DNA of 48,149 bases from Hyphomicrobiales bacterium (lineage in GTDB: Bacteria > Pseudomonadota > Alphaproteobacteria > Rhizobiales > Rhizobiaceae): NCBI GenBank assembly GCA_900468065.1, contig UBTA01000081.1, positions 1 to 48,149 of the forward strand. Reading direction: 5' to 3'. Below, in pieces: positions 8,695 through 17,408 of the stretch. The position numbers and the translations under genes were made by a program. Position 1 is the stretch's first letter; each line of letters opens with the position of its first letter. Under the pieces are notes generated by a model. It saw nothing but the letters and a program-made list of their open reading frames with translations. It ran no database searches and was not told the DNA's origin.

Positions 8695-8799
8695 AGGGTT
8701 AATAGGCGGTAAAGAGGCAGCGCAATTCGCGCAACGGGACGCATATATATTGCCTGCAATCTTGAATAACGATTTTGTGCGCGAAGACTTATTAACCCT
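8695..8799. promoter_or_regulatory. Divergent promoter region with 10-bp inverted repeat
   Basis: AGGGTTAATA at 8695-8704 and its exact complement TATTAACCCT at 8790-8799 flank the AT-rich middle of the OPX/PCP intergenic region. Each arm faces one of the two divergent genes. A shared regulator of both transcription units is a reasonable inference; the regulator is unknown. Confidence 0.5.
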
Positions 8800-8856
8800 T
8801 GCGTTACCATGTTTGTTTACTGTGGCGGCGAGTTGTGCAGGTTCGAGGTAAAACGC

Positions 8857-11016
8857 ATGTCCAGCGTCAACGATGGTCATCAGGATGTAGATATCGATCT
8901 CGGCGGGCTGTTCCGCGCCATCTGGCGGCAGCGGGGCAGGGTGCTGCTGGCAACCGTTGTCTTTGCGGGGGTGGCCTTCGCCGCCGCCAACCTGATGTCT
9001 CCGGAATATCAGGGCGAGGCCCGGCTTTTGATCGAATCGCGTCAGGCCGAATTCAGCGGCGCCAACCAGGCGCAACCGCAGACTGCCGACAGCCAATTCG
9101 ACGAATCCGGTATCTCCAGTCAGGTGCAGCTCTTGCGCTCGGTCGATCTGATCAAGCAGGTCGCTCGCGACATGAAGCTCTATGAATTGCCGGAATTCGA
9201 CCCGACGGCCAATCCGTCGGCGATCTCCGATGTGCTGGTGATGCTCGGGATCAAGAAAAACCCCCTCGACCTGCCGCCGGAAGAGCGTGTTCTCAAGGAA
9301 TTCCAGAAGAAGCTGCAGGTCTATCAGGTCGAAAAGTCGCGGGTCGTCGCCGTGCAGTTTACCTCGGAGAACCCGCAGCTGGCCGCCGCCATTCCAAATG
9401 CGATGGCCAAGGTCTTCCTGTCGCTGCAAAGCGGCGCCAAGCTTGATTCCAATACGGAGGCCAGCCGCTGGCTGGAGCCGGAAATCGCCAACCTGCGCGA
9501 AAAGGTTCGCGATGCCGAGACCAAGGTTGCGGAATACCGGGCATCGTCCGATCTTCTGCTGACCGGCGAAACCGGCAACACCTTTGCCAGCACCCAGCTG
9601 AACAACATCTCCACCGAACTTGCCCGCATCCGCGGTGAGCGCGCCAATGCCGAAGCGCGGGCTGAAAACGTCCGCATGGCACTTGCAAGCGGTAAGGCAG
9701 TCGATACTCTGAATGACGTCGTTGCCTCGCCGATGATTCAGCGCCTCAAGGAAACAGAATCCAATATCCAAGGTCAGATCTCTGATCTTTCGACGACGCT
9801 TCTCGACGGACACCCGCGCTTGAAGGGCCTGAAATCGCAGCTGCAAGGCATCCGTGCCCAGATCGTCAGCGAAACAAAGAAGATTCTCGGCAGCCTGGAA
9901 AATGAAGCGAATGTTGCGCAGTTGCGCGAGCGCCAGCTCGTCGCGCAGCTCAACACGCTGAAGGCTGCATCGGCCAAGGCCGGCGAGGACGAGGTTGGCC
10001 TGCGGGCGCTGGAGCGTGAAGCCACGGCTCAGCGGCAATTGCTCGAAACCTACCTGGCGCGTTACCGCGAAGCGACCTCGCGCAGCGGCGAGAATGCCGC
10101 GCCGGCGGATGCCCGGGTCATCTCCCAGGCGGTAGAGCCGACCGAAGTGAGCTTCCCAAAGGTTCTGCCGATTACAATCGTCGCAGCTCTGGCAGCCTTT
10201 CTTGTCAGCTGCGTTGTCATCATGCTGTCCGAACTGTTCAGCGGCCGGGCCTTGCGGCCGGTAATGCGCACGGAAGACGGCTCTTTCGAAGACGAAGACT
10301 TGAAAGAACCTGTCCTTCGGCAGACCGCATCGCGGTCAGTGCCGGTGGGTGCCATCTCTGGCATCTCCCCCGAACCTGTTTTACCTGATGTTGCAATGGC
10401 TGATGAGGCCGAGCCCGACGAAGACGATTTCTCAATCGAATCGGTTGCCGGTCATGTGTGCGATGAGGATATCCGTGTTGCCGTATCGGTATCGCCCGCT
10501 GGCGACGAGGGCTCGGTGAATGCGGTGGCGCTGGCGCGGCTGATTGCCGAGGAGGGGCGCAAGATCGTCCTGATCGACCTGACCGGTTCGGCCTGCCCGA
10601 CGCGGCTGATGGCACAGTCGAACGATCTGGCCGGCATCACCAACCTTCTCGCTGGCGAAGTTCCCTTCACCGAAACGATCCACGCCGATCGCCTGTCGGA
10701 TGCGCATATCATTCCCCAGGGCGATGCAGATCCTGTCTTTGCTTCACGCGGTATCGAACGCCTGCAGATGGTCATCGATGCGCTGTCGAACGCCTATGAC
10801 ACGGTGCTGGTCGAATGTGGTCCAGCTGACGCAGCTGTGATCGGCAAGGTAACGCGCTCGAAGGATACGAAGATCATCATTTCAGCACCAGCGCTCGGAA
10901 ACGAGGAGATCGTCGAGCTGATCACCGATTTCGGCGATGCCGGATATGGTGAAATCGTGCTGATGACGGGAACGGGCTACCCGCAAACGGACAACTCCGG
11001 TCGCCGCGCGGCCTGA
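8857..11016 (+). CDS. Polysaccharide co-polymerase (Wzz/ExoP-like) with degenerate kinase domain
   Basis: ATG 8857 is preceded by GAGGT at 8845-8849. The 719-residue protein has a Wzz domain with membrane segments near residues 28-46 (VLLATVVFAGVAFAAANLM) and 433-457 (ITIVAALAAFLVSCVVIML). Between them lies a large periplasmic coiled-coil region, ending with the GNVR-type piece LLETYLARYREATSR. The cytoplasmic part (about 540-719) aligns with BY-kinase/MinD-like domains, but the Walker A lysine is gone (SPAGDEGS where GEGKS is expected) and Walker A' reads VLIDLTG without aspartate. No tyrosine-rich tail is present. It probably controls chain length and couples to the OPX pore, with no autokinase activity. 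It is divergent from the OPX gene. Confidence 0.85.
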   Translation: MSSVNDGHQDVDIDLGGLFRAIWRQRGRVLLATVVFAGVAFAAANLMSPEYQGEARLLIESRQAEFSGANQAQPQTADSQFDESGISSQVQLLRSVDLIKQVARDMKLYELPEFDPTANPSAISDVLVMLGIKKNPLDLPPEERVLKEFQKKLQVYQVEKSRVVAVQFTSENPQLAAAIPNAMAKVFLSLQSGAKLDSNTEASRWLEPEIANLREKVRDAETKVAEYRASSDLLLTGETGNTFASTQLNNISTELARIRGERANAEARAENVRMALASGKAVDTLNDVVASPMIQRLKETESNIQGQISDLSTTLLDGHPRLKGLKSQLQGIRAQIVSETKKILGSLENEANVAQLRERQLVAQLNTLKAASAKAGEDEVGLRALEREATAQRQLLETYLARYREATSRSGENAAPADARVISQAVEPTEVSFPKVLPITIVAALAAFLVSCVVIMLSELFSGRALRPVMRTEDGSFEDEDLKEPVLRQTASRSVPVGAISGISPEPVLPDVAMADEAEPDEDDFSIESVAGHVCDEDIRVAVSVSPAGDEGSVNAVALARLIAEEGRKIVLIDLTGSACPTRLMAQSNDLAGITNLLAGEVPFTETIHADRLSDAHIIPQGDADPVFASRGIERLQMVIDALSNAYDTVLVECGPADAAVIGKVTRSKDTKIIISAPALGNEEIVELITDFGDAGYGEIVLMTGTGYPQTDNSGRRAA

Positions 11017-11030
11017 CAATGGCGGCTGTC

Positions 11031-12320
11031 TCAGTCACTGTCCGTGTCGGGGGCATTCCCCACGCCCGGTGCCTGCCGGCTTTGCCGCAGGCGCTGTATG
11101 AAAGCATAGGTCTTCCTGTTCTTCTTGATCGCGGCTTTCAGGCGCACGGTGGCTGTGTGAACCGATGCCGCCAGGCGGCCGCGCCGCGTCAGGGGCAGCA
11201 TGATATCGTAAAGGACGGTCTCAACAGTGCACCAGGACCGCTTGTAACCCTGATCGCCGATGCCGAAATCGAACAGCTTGAAGCCCTCGTCGTTGTATTT
11301 CTTGATCATCAGATAAAATAGCAGTTCGCCCGGGCTGGCGTCGGCAGCGAGGCTCTCATCGATCGATCCGAACTGGCAGATGATGTGATCGCCCTTGCGC
11401 GACAGCCCGGCAATGGCAACGATGCGGCCCTCTTCGGCCCCGCGCAAACGGATCGCATTGAGCTCGAGCGGCTGGCCGTCCGGTGTGGGGTCGATGGCTG
11501 CAACAGCATGAAAGAAGGCGCGTGTCTTGCTGTCCTGGAAAACATTGGGCAGGCCGAGTGCCTTGAAGCGGATGGCCTTCTGTTCGAAGAACAGGTCGAG
11601 CAGTGCGCGCCGGTCCTGCGGCGTCGTGGCGATGATATGGTCGTAGCCGCCCAGGGATTCCAGCCGTTTTTCCGACACGCGAAACTTCTTGCGCCGCCGT
11701 TTCGCGTTCAACTGGGCGAGCGTGGCTTCGAAATTGCCAAGCAGCGGCAGCTGGAAGGATGCATTCTGATTCTGCACGGCCGGCAGGGAGCCGAGAGGGT
11801 GGCGCATGCCGCGCCAGTCGAACGGTATCTTCTCCAGCATGACGATATCGGCGACACGCGAGAGTTTGACCGACAGATCTGCGATCAGCGCCTGCGCCAT
11901 CTGCTCGCAGTTCAGTGGATCGAGATCAGCGGCAAACAGCCCGGTGTTGATATTGCTGTGCGGCGAGCCGATGAACAGCGCCGTGCGAAACAGTGGGCCG
12001 CGTACCAACTCGAGCGGCAGGATGAACACTGTTTTCCGGGCTATGCTGCCGCGAACCAGCAAAAGCTGATTGTTGTGGGCCGCCGTCCAGGCCATGCACC
12101 AGTCGAAGCCCTGATGAAGCGATGTAGCGGACGATGCCTCCAGTGCCCGCCAGTCAGCTTCCAGAACCTCAAGGTTGACATGCACGCTGAGCTTCAGGTC
12201 CCGGGCGCCTGCAATGTCCTCTGAGGCATCCTCACGGCCTTGCCAGGCGTGGCGGCGGGCCTCGCTGACGGGCATGATGTTGAAGTCCACGTCGGTCATG
12301 ATGGCTTGCTGTTCCGGCAA
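11031..12320 (-). CDS. GNAT-fold acyltransferase of the CelD/BioF2-like (FemAB) type
   Basis: This 429-residue protein belongs to the Acetyltransf_6 (BioF2-like) group, also found as CelD in cellulose and other polysaccharide loci. Recognisable parts are LEADWRALEASS with HQGFDWCMAW near the N terminus. The C-terminal GNAT half has FFEQKAIRFKALGLPNVF, RGAEEGRIVAIAGLSRKGD and LFDFGIGDQGYKRSWC. It probably acylates a sugar of the neighbouring polysaccharide, but this rests on family and position only. ATG 12299 (MTDVDF) is an alternative start. The gene converges on the PCP gene, with 14 bp between their ends. Confidence 0.75.
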   Translation of the reverse strand: MPEQQAIMTDVDFNIMPVSEARRHAWQGREDASEDIAGARDLKLSVHVNLEVLEADWRALEASSATSLHQGFDWCMAWTAAHNNQLLLVRGSIARKTVFILPLELVRGPLFRTALFIGSPHSNINTGLFAADLDPLNCEQMAQALIADLSVKLSRVADIVMLEKIPFDWRGMRHPLGSLPAVQNQNASFQLPLLGNFEATLAQLNAKRRRKKFRVSEKRLESLGGYDHIIATTPQDRRALLDLFFEQKAIRFKALGLPNVFQDSKTRAFFHAVAAIDPTPDGQPLELNAIRLRGAEEGRIVAIAGLSRKGDHIICQFGSIDESLAADASPGELLFYLMIKKYNDEGFKLFDFGIGDQGYKRSWCTVETVLYDIMLPLTRRGRLAASVHTATVRLKAAIKKNRKTYAFIQRLRQSRQAPGVGNAPDTDSD

Positions 12321-12626
12321 CTGGTTGACACGTCATCTAATGCAAGCATGCGCTGATTTTCGTTTAAATTGATCGCGCCGGGCGGGGCCTGCCGTGGATT
12401 TTACCGAAAGCGGTTACCGAATGGATAAGACCGGACGGTCACGCCGATCGCGCGGAGTGCCGGACGGCGGGCTGGAACTGGCGCACGATTTTTGCTATTC
12501 GGGGGTGACTTGATGGAGAGACCGATGCGCCACTGAACAAGGTTTGGACAATTCGCGGCAATCCCTGCGCGTTTCCCGACCGCTCTATGTCACTACGACC
12601 ATTGGACATAAAGGTGGAGCATTCCC
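12321..12626. other. Intergenic region between two divergent acetyltransferase genes
   Basis: These 306 bp must hold the promoters of both divergent genes. I found no strong sigma-70 hexamer pair, no convincing operator palindrome and no small gene. Confidence 0.5.
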
Positions 12627-13277
12627 ATGCCTGAACATCAAGGAGCGCCGGATTCCGGTGCAGTCACCCCCGTCGCCGCATTCCCGCAGATTGGCTTTCT
12701 CAAGAACATCATCCGTTCGCCGCTGATCAGCGCCGGCGATTTCAGCTATTATGACGATCCGGCGGGGCCTGAGCATTTCGAGGAGAAATGCGTCCTTTAC
12801 CACTATGATTTCATCGGCGACCGGCTGGAGATCGGCCGTTACTGCGCGCTGGCGCAAGGCGTGACCTTCATCATGAACGGCGCCAACCATGCCATGCAGG
12901 GATTTTCGACCTATCCGTTCGGGGTTTTTCCCGGTGCCTGGCGCGACGGTTTCGATCCGGCCCTCTATGCCAGCGGCTATCGTGGCGACACGACGGTTGG
13001 AAACGATGTGTGGATAGGCACCAAGGCAACGATCATGCCGGGTGTGACGATTGGCCATGGCGCCATCATCGGGGCTCACGCGGTGGTCGCCAAGGATGTG
13101 CCGCCCTATAGCGTCGTCGCCGGAAATCCGGGACGGGTGGTGAAGCAGCGGTTCAGCGTCGATATCGTCGAACGCCTTTTGGCCGTCGCCTGGTGGAACT
13201 GGCCGGTTGACAAGGTCACCCGTCATGTCGCTGCTATAAGCGGCGCCGATATTGAGGCCCTCGAAAAGGCGGCTTAG
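12627..13277 (+). CDS. Hexapeptide-repeat O-acetyltransferase (CatB/Vat-like XAT family)
   Basis: This 216-residue left-handed beta-helix acetyltransferase is read from DRLEIGRYCALAQGVTFIMN, NHAMQGFSTYPFG and the repeat array TVGNDVWIGTKATIMPGVTI, GHGAIIGAHAVVAKDVPPYS and VVAGNPGRVVKQRF. The histidine in GANHAM is the usual catalytic base. The family transfers acetyl from acetyl-CoA to hydroxyls of sugars or of streptogramin and chloramphenicol drugs. Next to a polysaccharide locus a sugar substrate is plausible, and resistance is not implied. ATG 12627 has GGTGGAG upstream. The stop overlaps that of the convergent metallophosphoesterase gene by 4 bases. Confidence 0.85.
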   Translation: MPEHQGAPDSGAVTPVAAFPQIGFLKNIIRSPLISAGDFSYYDDPAGPEHFEEKCVLYHYDFIGDRLEIGRYCALAQGVTFIMNGANHAMQGFSTYPFGVFPGAWRDGFDPALYASGYRGDTTVGNDVWIGTKATIMPGVTIGHGAIIGAHAVVAKDVPPYSVVAGNPGRVVKQRFSVDIVERLLAVAWWNWPVDKVTRHVAAISGADIEALEKAA

Positions 13278-14017
13278 TCTCCGACCCAACCGCTGGCGAG
13301 CGCATTGGCCCATTCATCGCGGCCGCTCTCGCGGGCAAGGTTCGACATTGCCATGTGATCATAGGAGACGCGCCGGAAGGTGACGTTCCAGCGGCCGTTC
13401 ACCTTTTCAAGGATGGCATAGGACGCGTCGGGCGAGCCGGTTTCTACTTTGTGGAATACCGGTTCGTCGTCGTCATAGCCGGGGCAGCCGACGCTGCCGG
13501 GATTGACGAGTAACCGGCCGTCGGTAAGCCGCACGGCGCGTGGAATATGGGTATGGCCGCAGAGGATGACGGGAAAATCGACCCCCTCCGCAAAACCTTC
13601 GATCCGCTGCCGGGCGGATATGTGCACGACGCCCTCGGCCGTCAGGTCTTCCAGCCAATAGGCGAGATCGTCCTGCGGCGTGGCATGGCAGAGAAACAGC
13701 TCCTGCCGGTGGACGAGCGTCGCGGGCAGGGCGCGCAGCCAGTCGAGATGGTGCGGCTGCAACTCCGCATGGGCCTCTCGATCCGAGCGGCCCATCTCAG
13801 CCGGTTGAAGGGTGACAAGCCAGCGATCGTGATTGCCGCGGATCGACGGAAAATCGCGCGCCATCAGGATGTCGGCCGTGCGGGCCGCATTCATGGGGCC
13901 GCTCAAGTGATCGCCGAGATTGACCACGTCATCAAGGCCCAGTGCCGCGATATCGGCAAGCACGGCTTCGAGGGCGAGGTCATTGCCGTGGATGTCGGCG
14001 ATCACTGCGATTTTCAT
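13274..14017 (-). CDS. Calcineurin-like metallophosphoesterase (YfcE/MJ0936-like)
   Basis: The 247-residue protein carries the full set of metallophosphoesterase motifs: IADIHGN at the start, NLGDHLSGP, IRGNHDRWL, LCHATP and CGHTHIPRA followed by NPGSVGCPG. These bind two metal ions. Enzymes of this size hydrolyse phosphodiesters or protein phosphates in the cytoplasm; the substrate is unknown. The gene follows the DUF2842 gene by 16 bp on the same strand, so they are probably cotranscribed. Confidence 0.88.
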   Translation of the reverse strand: MKIAVIADIHGNDLALEAVLADIAALGLDDVVNLGDHLSGPMNAARTADILMARDFPSIRGNHDRWLVTLQPAEMGRSDREAHAELQPHHLDWLRALPATLVHRQELFLCHATPQDDLAYWLEDLTAEGVVHISARQRIEGFAEGVDFPVILCGHTHIPRAVRLTDGRLLVNPGSVGCPGYDDDEPVFHKVETGSPDASYAILEKVNGRWNVTFRRVSYDHMAMSNLARESGRDEWANALASGWVGD

Positions 14018-14033
14018 GGTATCGTCTTTCGGC

Positions 14034-14246
14034 TCAACGCGGCTTGGTGGGTTTTTCCATCCACTTGATGATCAGCATGGCGGGCAGAATCCACAACAGC
14101 CCGGTGAAGAAGAAATAGGCCAGATGCACCCACCACGGCGATGTGCCGAGGAGGAGCGAGGCAAAGGTGGTGGCCGCCAGCGCATAGACGATGACGAGGA
14201 TGATGATCAGGACGGTGCCGATCAGTTTTCTCAGGCGTACGGGCAT
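14034..14246 (-). CDS. DUF2842 small membrane protein
   Basis: This 70-residue protein has two membrane segments, GTVLIIILVIVYALAATTFA and VHLAYFFFTGLLWILPAMLI, and a basic tail KWMEKPTKPR. Size and sequence fit DUF2842, a family of alphaproteobacteria often found beside heme A synthase, as here. Function is unknown; the neighbourhood only hints at the respiratory membrane. It starts the leftward pair with the phosphoesterase gene and is divergent from ctaA. Confidence 0.8.
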   Translation of the reverse strand: MPVRLRKLIGTVLIIILVIVYALAATTFASLLLGTSPWWVHLAYFFFTGLLWILPAMLIIKWMEKPTKPR

Positions 14247-14320
14247 TCAGGTCTTTCCGGTTGGCAGGTTTCGCCGGGGTTCTTGGCCGCGACGGCATGC
14301 CGCAAAGGGGTAAGCCTTGT

Positions 14321-14357
14321 TTTGCATGCTGCTCTGGTGCAAATCAACGCTTTTGAT
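14321..14357. promoter_or_regulatory. Inverted repeats upstream of ctaA
   Basis: TTTGCA (14321-14326) and TGCAAA (14338-14343) are 11 bp apart. Immediately after come ATCAA (14343-14347) and TTGAT (14353-14357), 5 bp apart. They lie in the gap between DUF2842 and ctaA and could bind dimeric regulators. The second pair has the half-sites of an FNR box in reversed order, so it is not an FNR box. Confidence 0.35.
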
Positions 14358-14423
14358 GCACAGGTCTTCAGACAAATTGCGCCTTCCGGCGATGCCTGTG
14401 TGTTTCGATAAGTGGAGGCCTAA

Positions 14424-15527
14424 ATGGCAAGCACGGATTTGGCAACGGAACAGCGTCTCATGCGCGAGATCGACACGGTCAGCCGCAATCGTACTCAGAT
14501 CAGGATCTGGCTCGGTATCGTGGTGCTGGTGCTGTTCGGGCTGGTCCTCGTCGGCGGCGCGACGCGGTTGACGGAATCCGGCCTGTCGATCACCCAGTGG
14601 AAGCCGATCCATGGCGTCATCCCGCCGCTCAATGCTGCCGAGTGGCAGGAGGAATTCGACCTCTACAAGCAGATCCCGCAATATGAGCAGATCAACAGCG
14701 ACATGACCGTGGAAGGGTTCAAGACCATCTTCTGGTGGGAATGGGCACACCGGCTGCTCGCCCGCTCGATCGGCCTGATCTTCGCGCTGCCGCTGGCCTT
14801 CTTCTGGATCCGTGGACAGATCGAGCCACGGTTGAAACTGCCGCTGCTCGGTATTCTGGCGCTGGGCGGATTTCAGGGCTTCATCGGCTGGTGGATGGTC
14901 TCATCCGGTCTTGCCGACCGCACCGAGGTCAGCCAGTACAGGCTGGCCACCCATCTCATCATCGCCTGTCTTATCTTCGTCTCCTGCATCTGGATCGGCA
15001 GGGGACTGGCGCCGCATGCCAATGATCCGGCGCCAACGAAAAGCTCCCGGAAAATGGCAGCGATCATCGCCTGCATGGCGCTGTTCCAGATCTATCTGGG
15101 CGCGCTGGTGGCGGGGCTCGATGCGGGCCTCTCCTACAACACCTGGCCGCTAATGGATGGCTCCTTCGTACCATCGGACCTGTTCATCCAGCAGCCCGCC
15201 TGGCTCAACCTGTTCGAAAATCCGAAGACGGTGCAGTTTGTTCACCGCATCGGCGCCTATGTTCTGTTTGCCTTCGTTCTGATGCACATGATCGCTTCCC
15301 TGCGCAAAGCGCCGGAAACGACGCATGCACGGCGCTCTGTTCTGCTGTTCTTGCTGGTGACGATCCAGGCGATCATCGGCATCACGACGCTGATTCTGCA
15401 GGTGCCAGTCGGCTGGGGTGTCGCCCATCAGGGCGGCGCGCTGGTGGTGCTCGGGTTCGCCGTTGCTCACTGGCGGGCATTCATCGGCGAATATGCGCGT
15501 CCACTGGAAATCGAAATCCGGGACTGA
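14424..15527 (+). CDS. ctaA: Heme A synthase, COX15/CtaA type 2
   Basis: CtaA oxidises the C8 methyl of heme O to the formyl group of heme A for aa3-type cytochrome oxidase. The 367-residue protein has about eight membrane helices. The heme-ligand histidine motifs are visible: WWEWAHRLLARSIG, YRLATHLIIAC, VQFVHRIGAYVLF and WGVAHQGGALVVLG. LVGGATRLTESGLSITQWKP near residue 40 is characteristic of the COX15 family. GGAGG at 14412-14416 supports ATG 14424. The gene stands alone between divergent DUF2842 and the convergent TauE/SafE gene, whose stop directly abuts. Confidence 0.96.
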   Translation: MASTDLATEQRLMREIDTVSRNRTQIRIWLGIVVLVLFGLVLVGGATRLTESGLSITQWKPIHGVIPPLNAAEWQEEFDLYKQIPQYEQINSDMTVEGFKTIFWWEWAHRLLARSIGLIFALPLAFFWIRGQIEPRLKLPLLGILALGGFQGFIGWWMVSSGLADRTEVSQYRLATHLIIACLIFVSCIWIGRGLAPHANDPAPTKSSRKMAAIIACMALFQIYLGALVAGLDAGLSYNTWPLMDGSFVPSDLFIQQPAWLNLFENPKTVQFVHRIGAYVLFAFVLMHMIASLRKAPETTHARRSVLLFLLVTIQAIIGITTLILQVPVGWGVAHQGGALVVLGFAVAHWRAFIGEYARPLEIEIRD

Positions 15528-16319
15528 TCAGCGTAAAAGCCCATCCAAGGCGGGCATGCCGAGAATGGCGGACGCACCGATCAGGACGTAGCAGATGATG
15601 CGGAATGTCGACGGCTTGGCAAAGCCGAACAGGCGGGAGCCGACGTAAAGTCCGCCCGCATAAAGCGGCAGGATGACCAGCGTCAGCGCAAAGACCTGTT
15701 CGACAAACAGGCCACCGACGAGATAGCTGACGGCAGTCAGCGCCGATGAAATAGCGAAATAGAGCATGATGTTGGAGCGGATGACCAGCACGTCGCTGGC
15801 GCCGCTCAGCCAGTAGGCGACAACAGGCGGGCCACCCAGCTGTGCCGCGCCGCTGAAAACTCCGGCAATGCCGCCGACACCGGCAGTCAGCGGCGCCCGG
15901 GGCTGGCCGTGATAGCGCCAGCTGGAGATCAGCAGGACAAGCAGGACAGCCGAGACGACGGTGATCGACCAGCGCAGGATGAGCGGATCGGCAAGCGCCA
16001 GAGCCGCCGTGCCGAGCGGCACGCCGATCAGCGCACCGGATGCCATGGTGAACACTTCGCGCCGGTTGGCGGCGCGCCATGCGGCGGGCAGCATGCCGGC
16101 GGCCGCGATCGTATCGATCACCAGCAGCACCGGCGAAATGATCTTCGGGCCGAGAATCGAGCCGCCGATCGGGATCAGGATGAGGGCGGCACCAAAGCCG
16201 GAAAAGCCGCGCGCAAGACCGGCGATGAAGGTGCAGACAAGCAGCACATAGAGACCATGCTCCGGCAGCGCGGTGGCGACCCTTGCCAGAAGGGTCGCGA
16301 AGAAGCCGGTATCGCCCAT
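15528..16319 (-). CDS. TauE/SafE family membrane permease
   Basis: This 263-residue integral membrane protein has about eight hydrophobic helices arranged as two similar halves. Each half has a family signature: GLARGFSGFGAALILIPIGG near the N terminus and GIAGVFSGAAQLGGPPVVAY in the middle. TauE/SafE proteins are thought to export sulfite, sulfoacetate or other organic anions. Substrate cannot be derived here, and no sulfur-oxidation genes adjoin it. It is followed on the same strand by nothing (its stop abuts ctaA) and preceded by argC with a 63-bp gap. Confidence 0.85.
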   Translation of the reverse strand: MGDTGFFATLLARVATALPEHGLYVLLVCTFIAGLARGFSGFGAALILIPIGGSILGPKIISPVLLVIDTIAAAGMLPAAWRAANRREVFTMASGALIGVPLGTAALALADPLILRWSITVVSAVLLVLLISSWRYHGQPRAPLTAGVGGIAGVFSGAAQLGGPPVVAYWLSGASDVLVIRSNIMLYFAISSALTAVSYLVGGLFVEQVFALTLVILPLYAGGLYVGSRLFGFAKPSTFRIICYVLIGASAILGMPALDGLLR

Positions 16320-16382
16320 GTCAGCTAATGCCTTTCCGCGCGTGCGGACGGGGTGGTGGATGCCCCGGATGTGATGTTGGCC

Positions 16383-17315
16383 TTATGCCGACAGCATGAG
16401 ATCCATGTTCTGGACTGCAGCGCCCGACGCGCCCTTACCGAGATTGTCGAGCAGGGCCACCAGATTGACCTGTTCGCCGCCGTTCGAACCGAATACGAAC
16501 AGCTTCATCGTGTCCTTGCCGGCAAGCTCGACGGCATCGACACGCGAGAGTTTCGCGCTGACATCCAGCGGCACGACCTCGACGATCGACTGCCCGGTAT
16601 AATGGGCGGCAAGTGCAGCATGGATGTTTTCCAGCGTCGTGCCATCCTTCAGCTGATCAAGGAACAGCGGCACCTGAACGATCATGCCTTGCGGGAAGCG
16701 GCCGACGGAGGGCGAGAAGATCGGCGCGCGATCGAGCATGCCATGGATCTGCATCTCTGGCACATGCTTGTGCTTGAGCGTCAGGCCGTAGAGGAAATTC
16801 GGAGAGTCGATGTGATCCGGATTGGCCGGATCTTCCATCTGCGCAATCATCTGCTTGCCGCCGCCGGTATAGCCGGAGACTGCATTGACGGTGACCGGAT
16901 AGCTCTGCGGCAGGATACCGGCCTGACGCAGCGGCCGGATCAGGCCGATGGTGCCGGTCGGGTAGCAGCCGGGATTGGCGACAAGGCGGGCATCGCGGAT
17001 CTTTGCCGCCTGCGCCGCATCCATTTCGGCAAAGCCATACGCCCAGTCCGGCGCGATGCGATAGGCGGTCGAGGTGTCGATGATGCGCACCTTGTTGTTG
17101 CCTTCAAGCATGGTGACGGCCTGCTTGGACGCATCGTCGGGCAGGCAGAGGATGGCGACATCGGCGCTGTTCAGGAGATCTTCGCGAATGGCGGCATTGC
17201 GGCGTTCGGCTTCCGGAATGGACAGCAGTTCCACATCTGAGCGGCCTGCCATGCGTGTGCGGATCTGCAGGCCCGTCGTGCCGTGTTCGCCATCGATGAA
17301 GATCTTCGGTTTCAT
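16383..17315 (-). CDS. argC: N-acetyl-gamma-glutamyl-phosphate reductase, type 2
   Basis: ArgC reduces N-acetylglutamyl phosphate to the semialdehyde in arginine synthesis, using NADPH. At about 310 residues it is the shorter type 2 form. Motifs are [18 protein letters not shown] (nucleotide binding), [18 protein letters not shown] with the catalytic cysteine, and [14 protein letters not shown] 17315 (MKPKIF) has AGGAT about 9 bp upstream and matches family starts; the open frame continues 7 codons to 17336. It lies 93 bp after speB on the same strand, so both arginine-related genes may share a transcript. Confidence 0.96.
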   Translation of the reverse strand: MKPKIFIDGEHGTTGLQIRTRMAGRSDVELLSIPEAERRNAAIREDLLNSADVAILCLPDDASKQAVTMLEGNNKVRIIDTSTAYRIAPDWAYGFAEMDAAQAAKIRDARLVANPGCYPTGTIGLIRPLRQAGILPQSYPVTVNAVSGYTGGGKQMIAQMEDPANPDHIDSPNFLYGLTLKHKHVPEMQIHGMLDRAPIFSPSVGRFPQGMIVQVPLFLDQLKDGTTLENIHAALAAHYTGQSIVEVVPLDVSAKLSRVDAVELAGKDTMKLFVFGSNGGEQVNLVALLDNLGKGASGAAVQNMDLMLSA

Positions 17316-17408
17316 GGTTTTATCCTGTCCTGCCAAGGGATTATCGGGTGTTGCGGAATCACTTTGGCATGCAATTGAATCAGTTTGACAACAGGGCGGG
17401 GCAGACCG

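Noticed and set aside
8275-10038. 587-residue open frame on the minus strand over the PCP and OPX genes
   Set aside because: It is the antisense shadow of two well-recognised genes; the translation has no family features, and long opposite frames are expected in GC-rich coding DNA.
14343-14357. FNR/FixK box upstream of ctaA
   Set aside because: Half-sites are ATCAA...TTGAT with 5 bp between; the FNR order is TTGAT...ATCAA with 4 bp.
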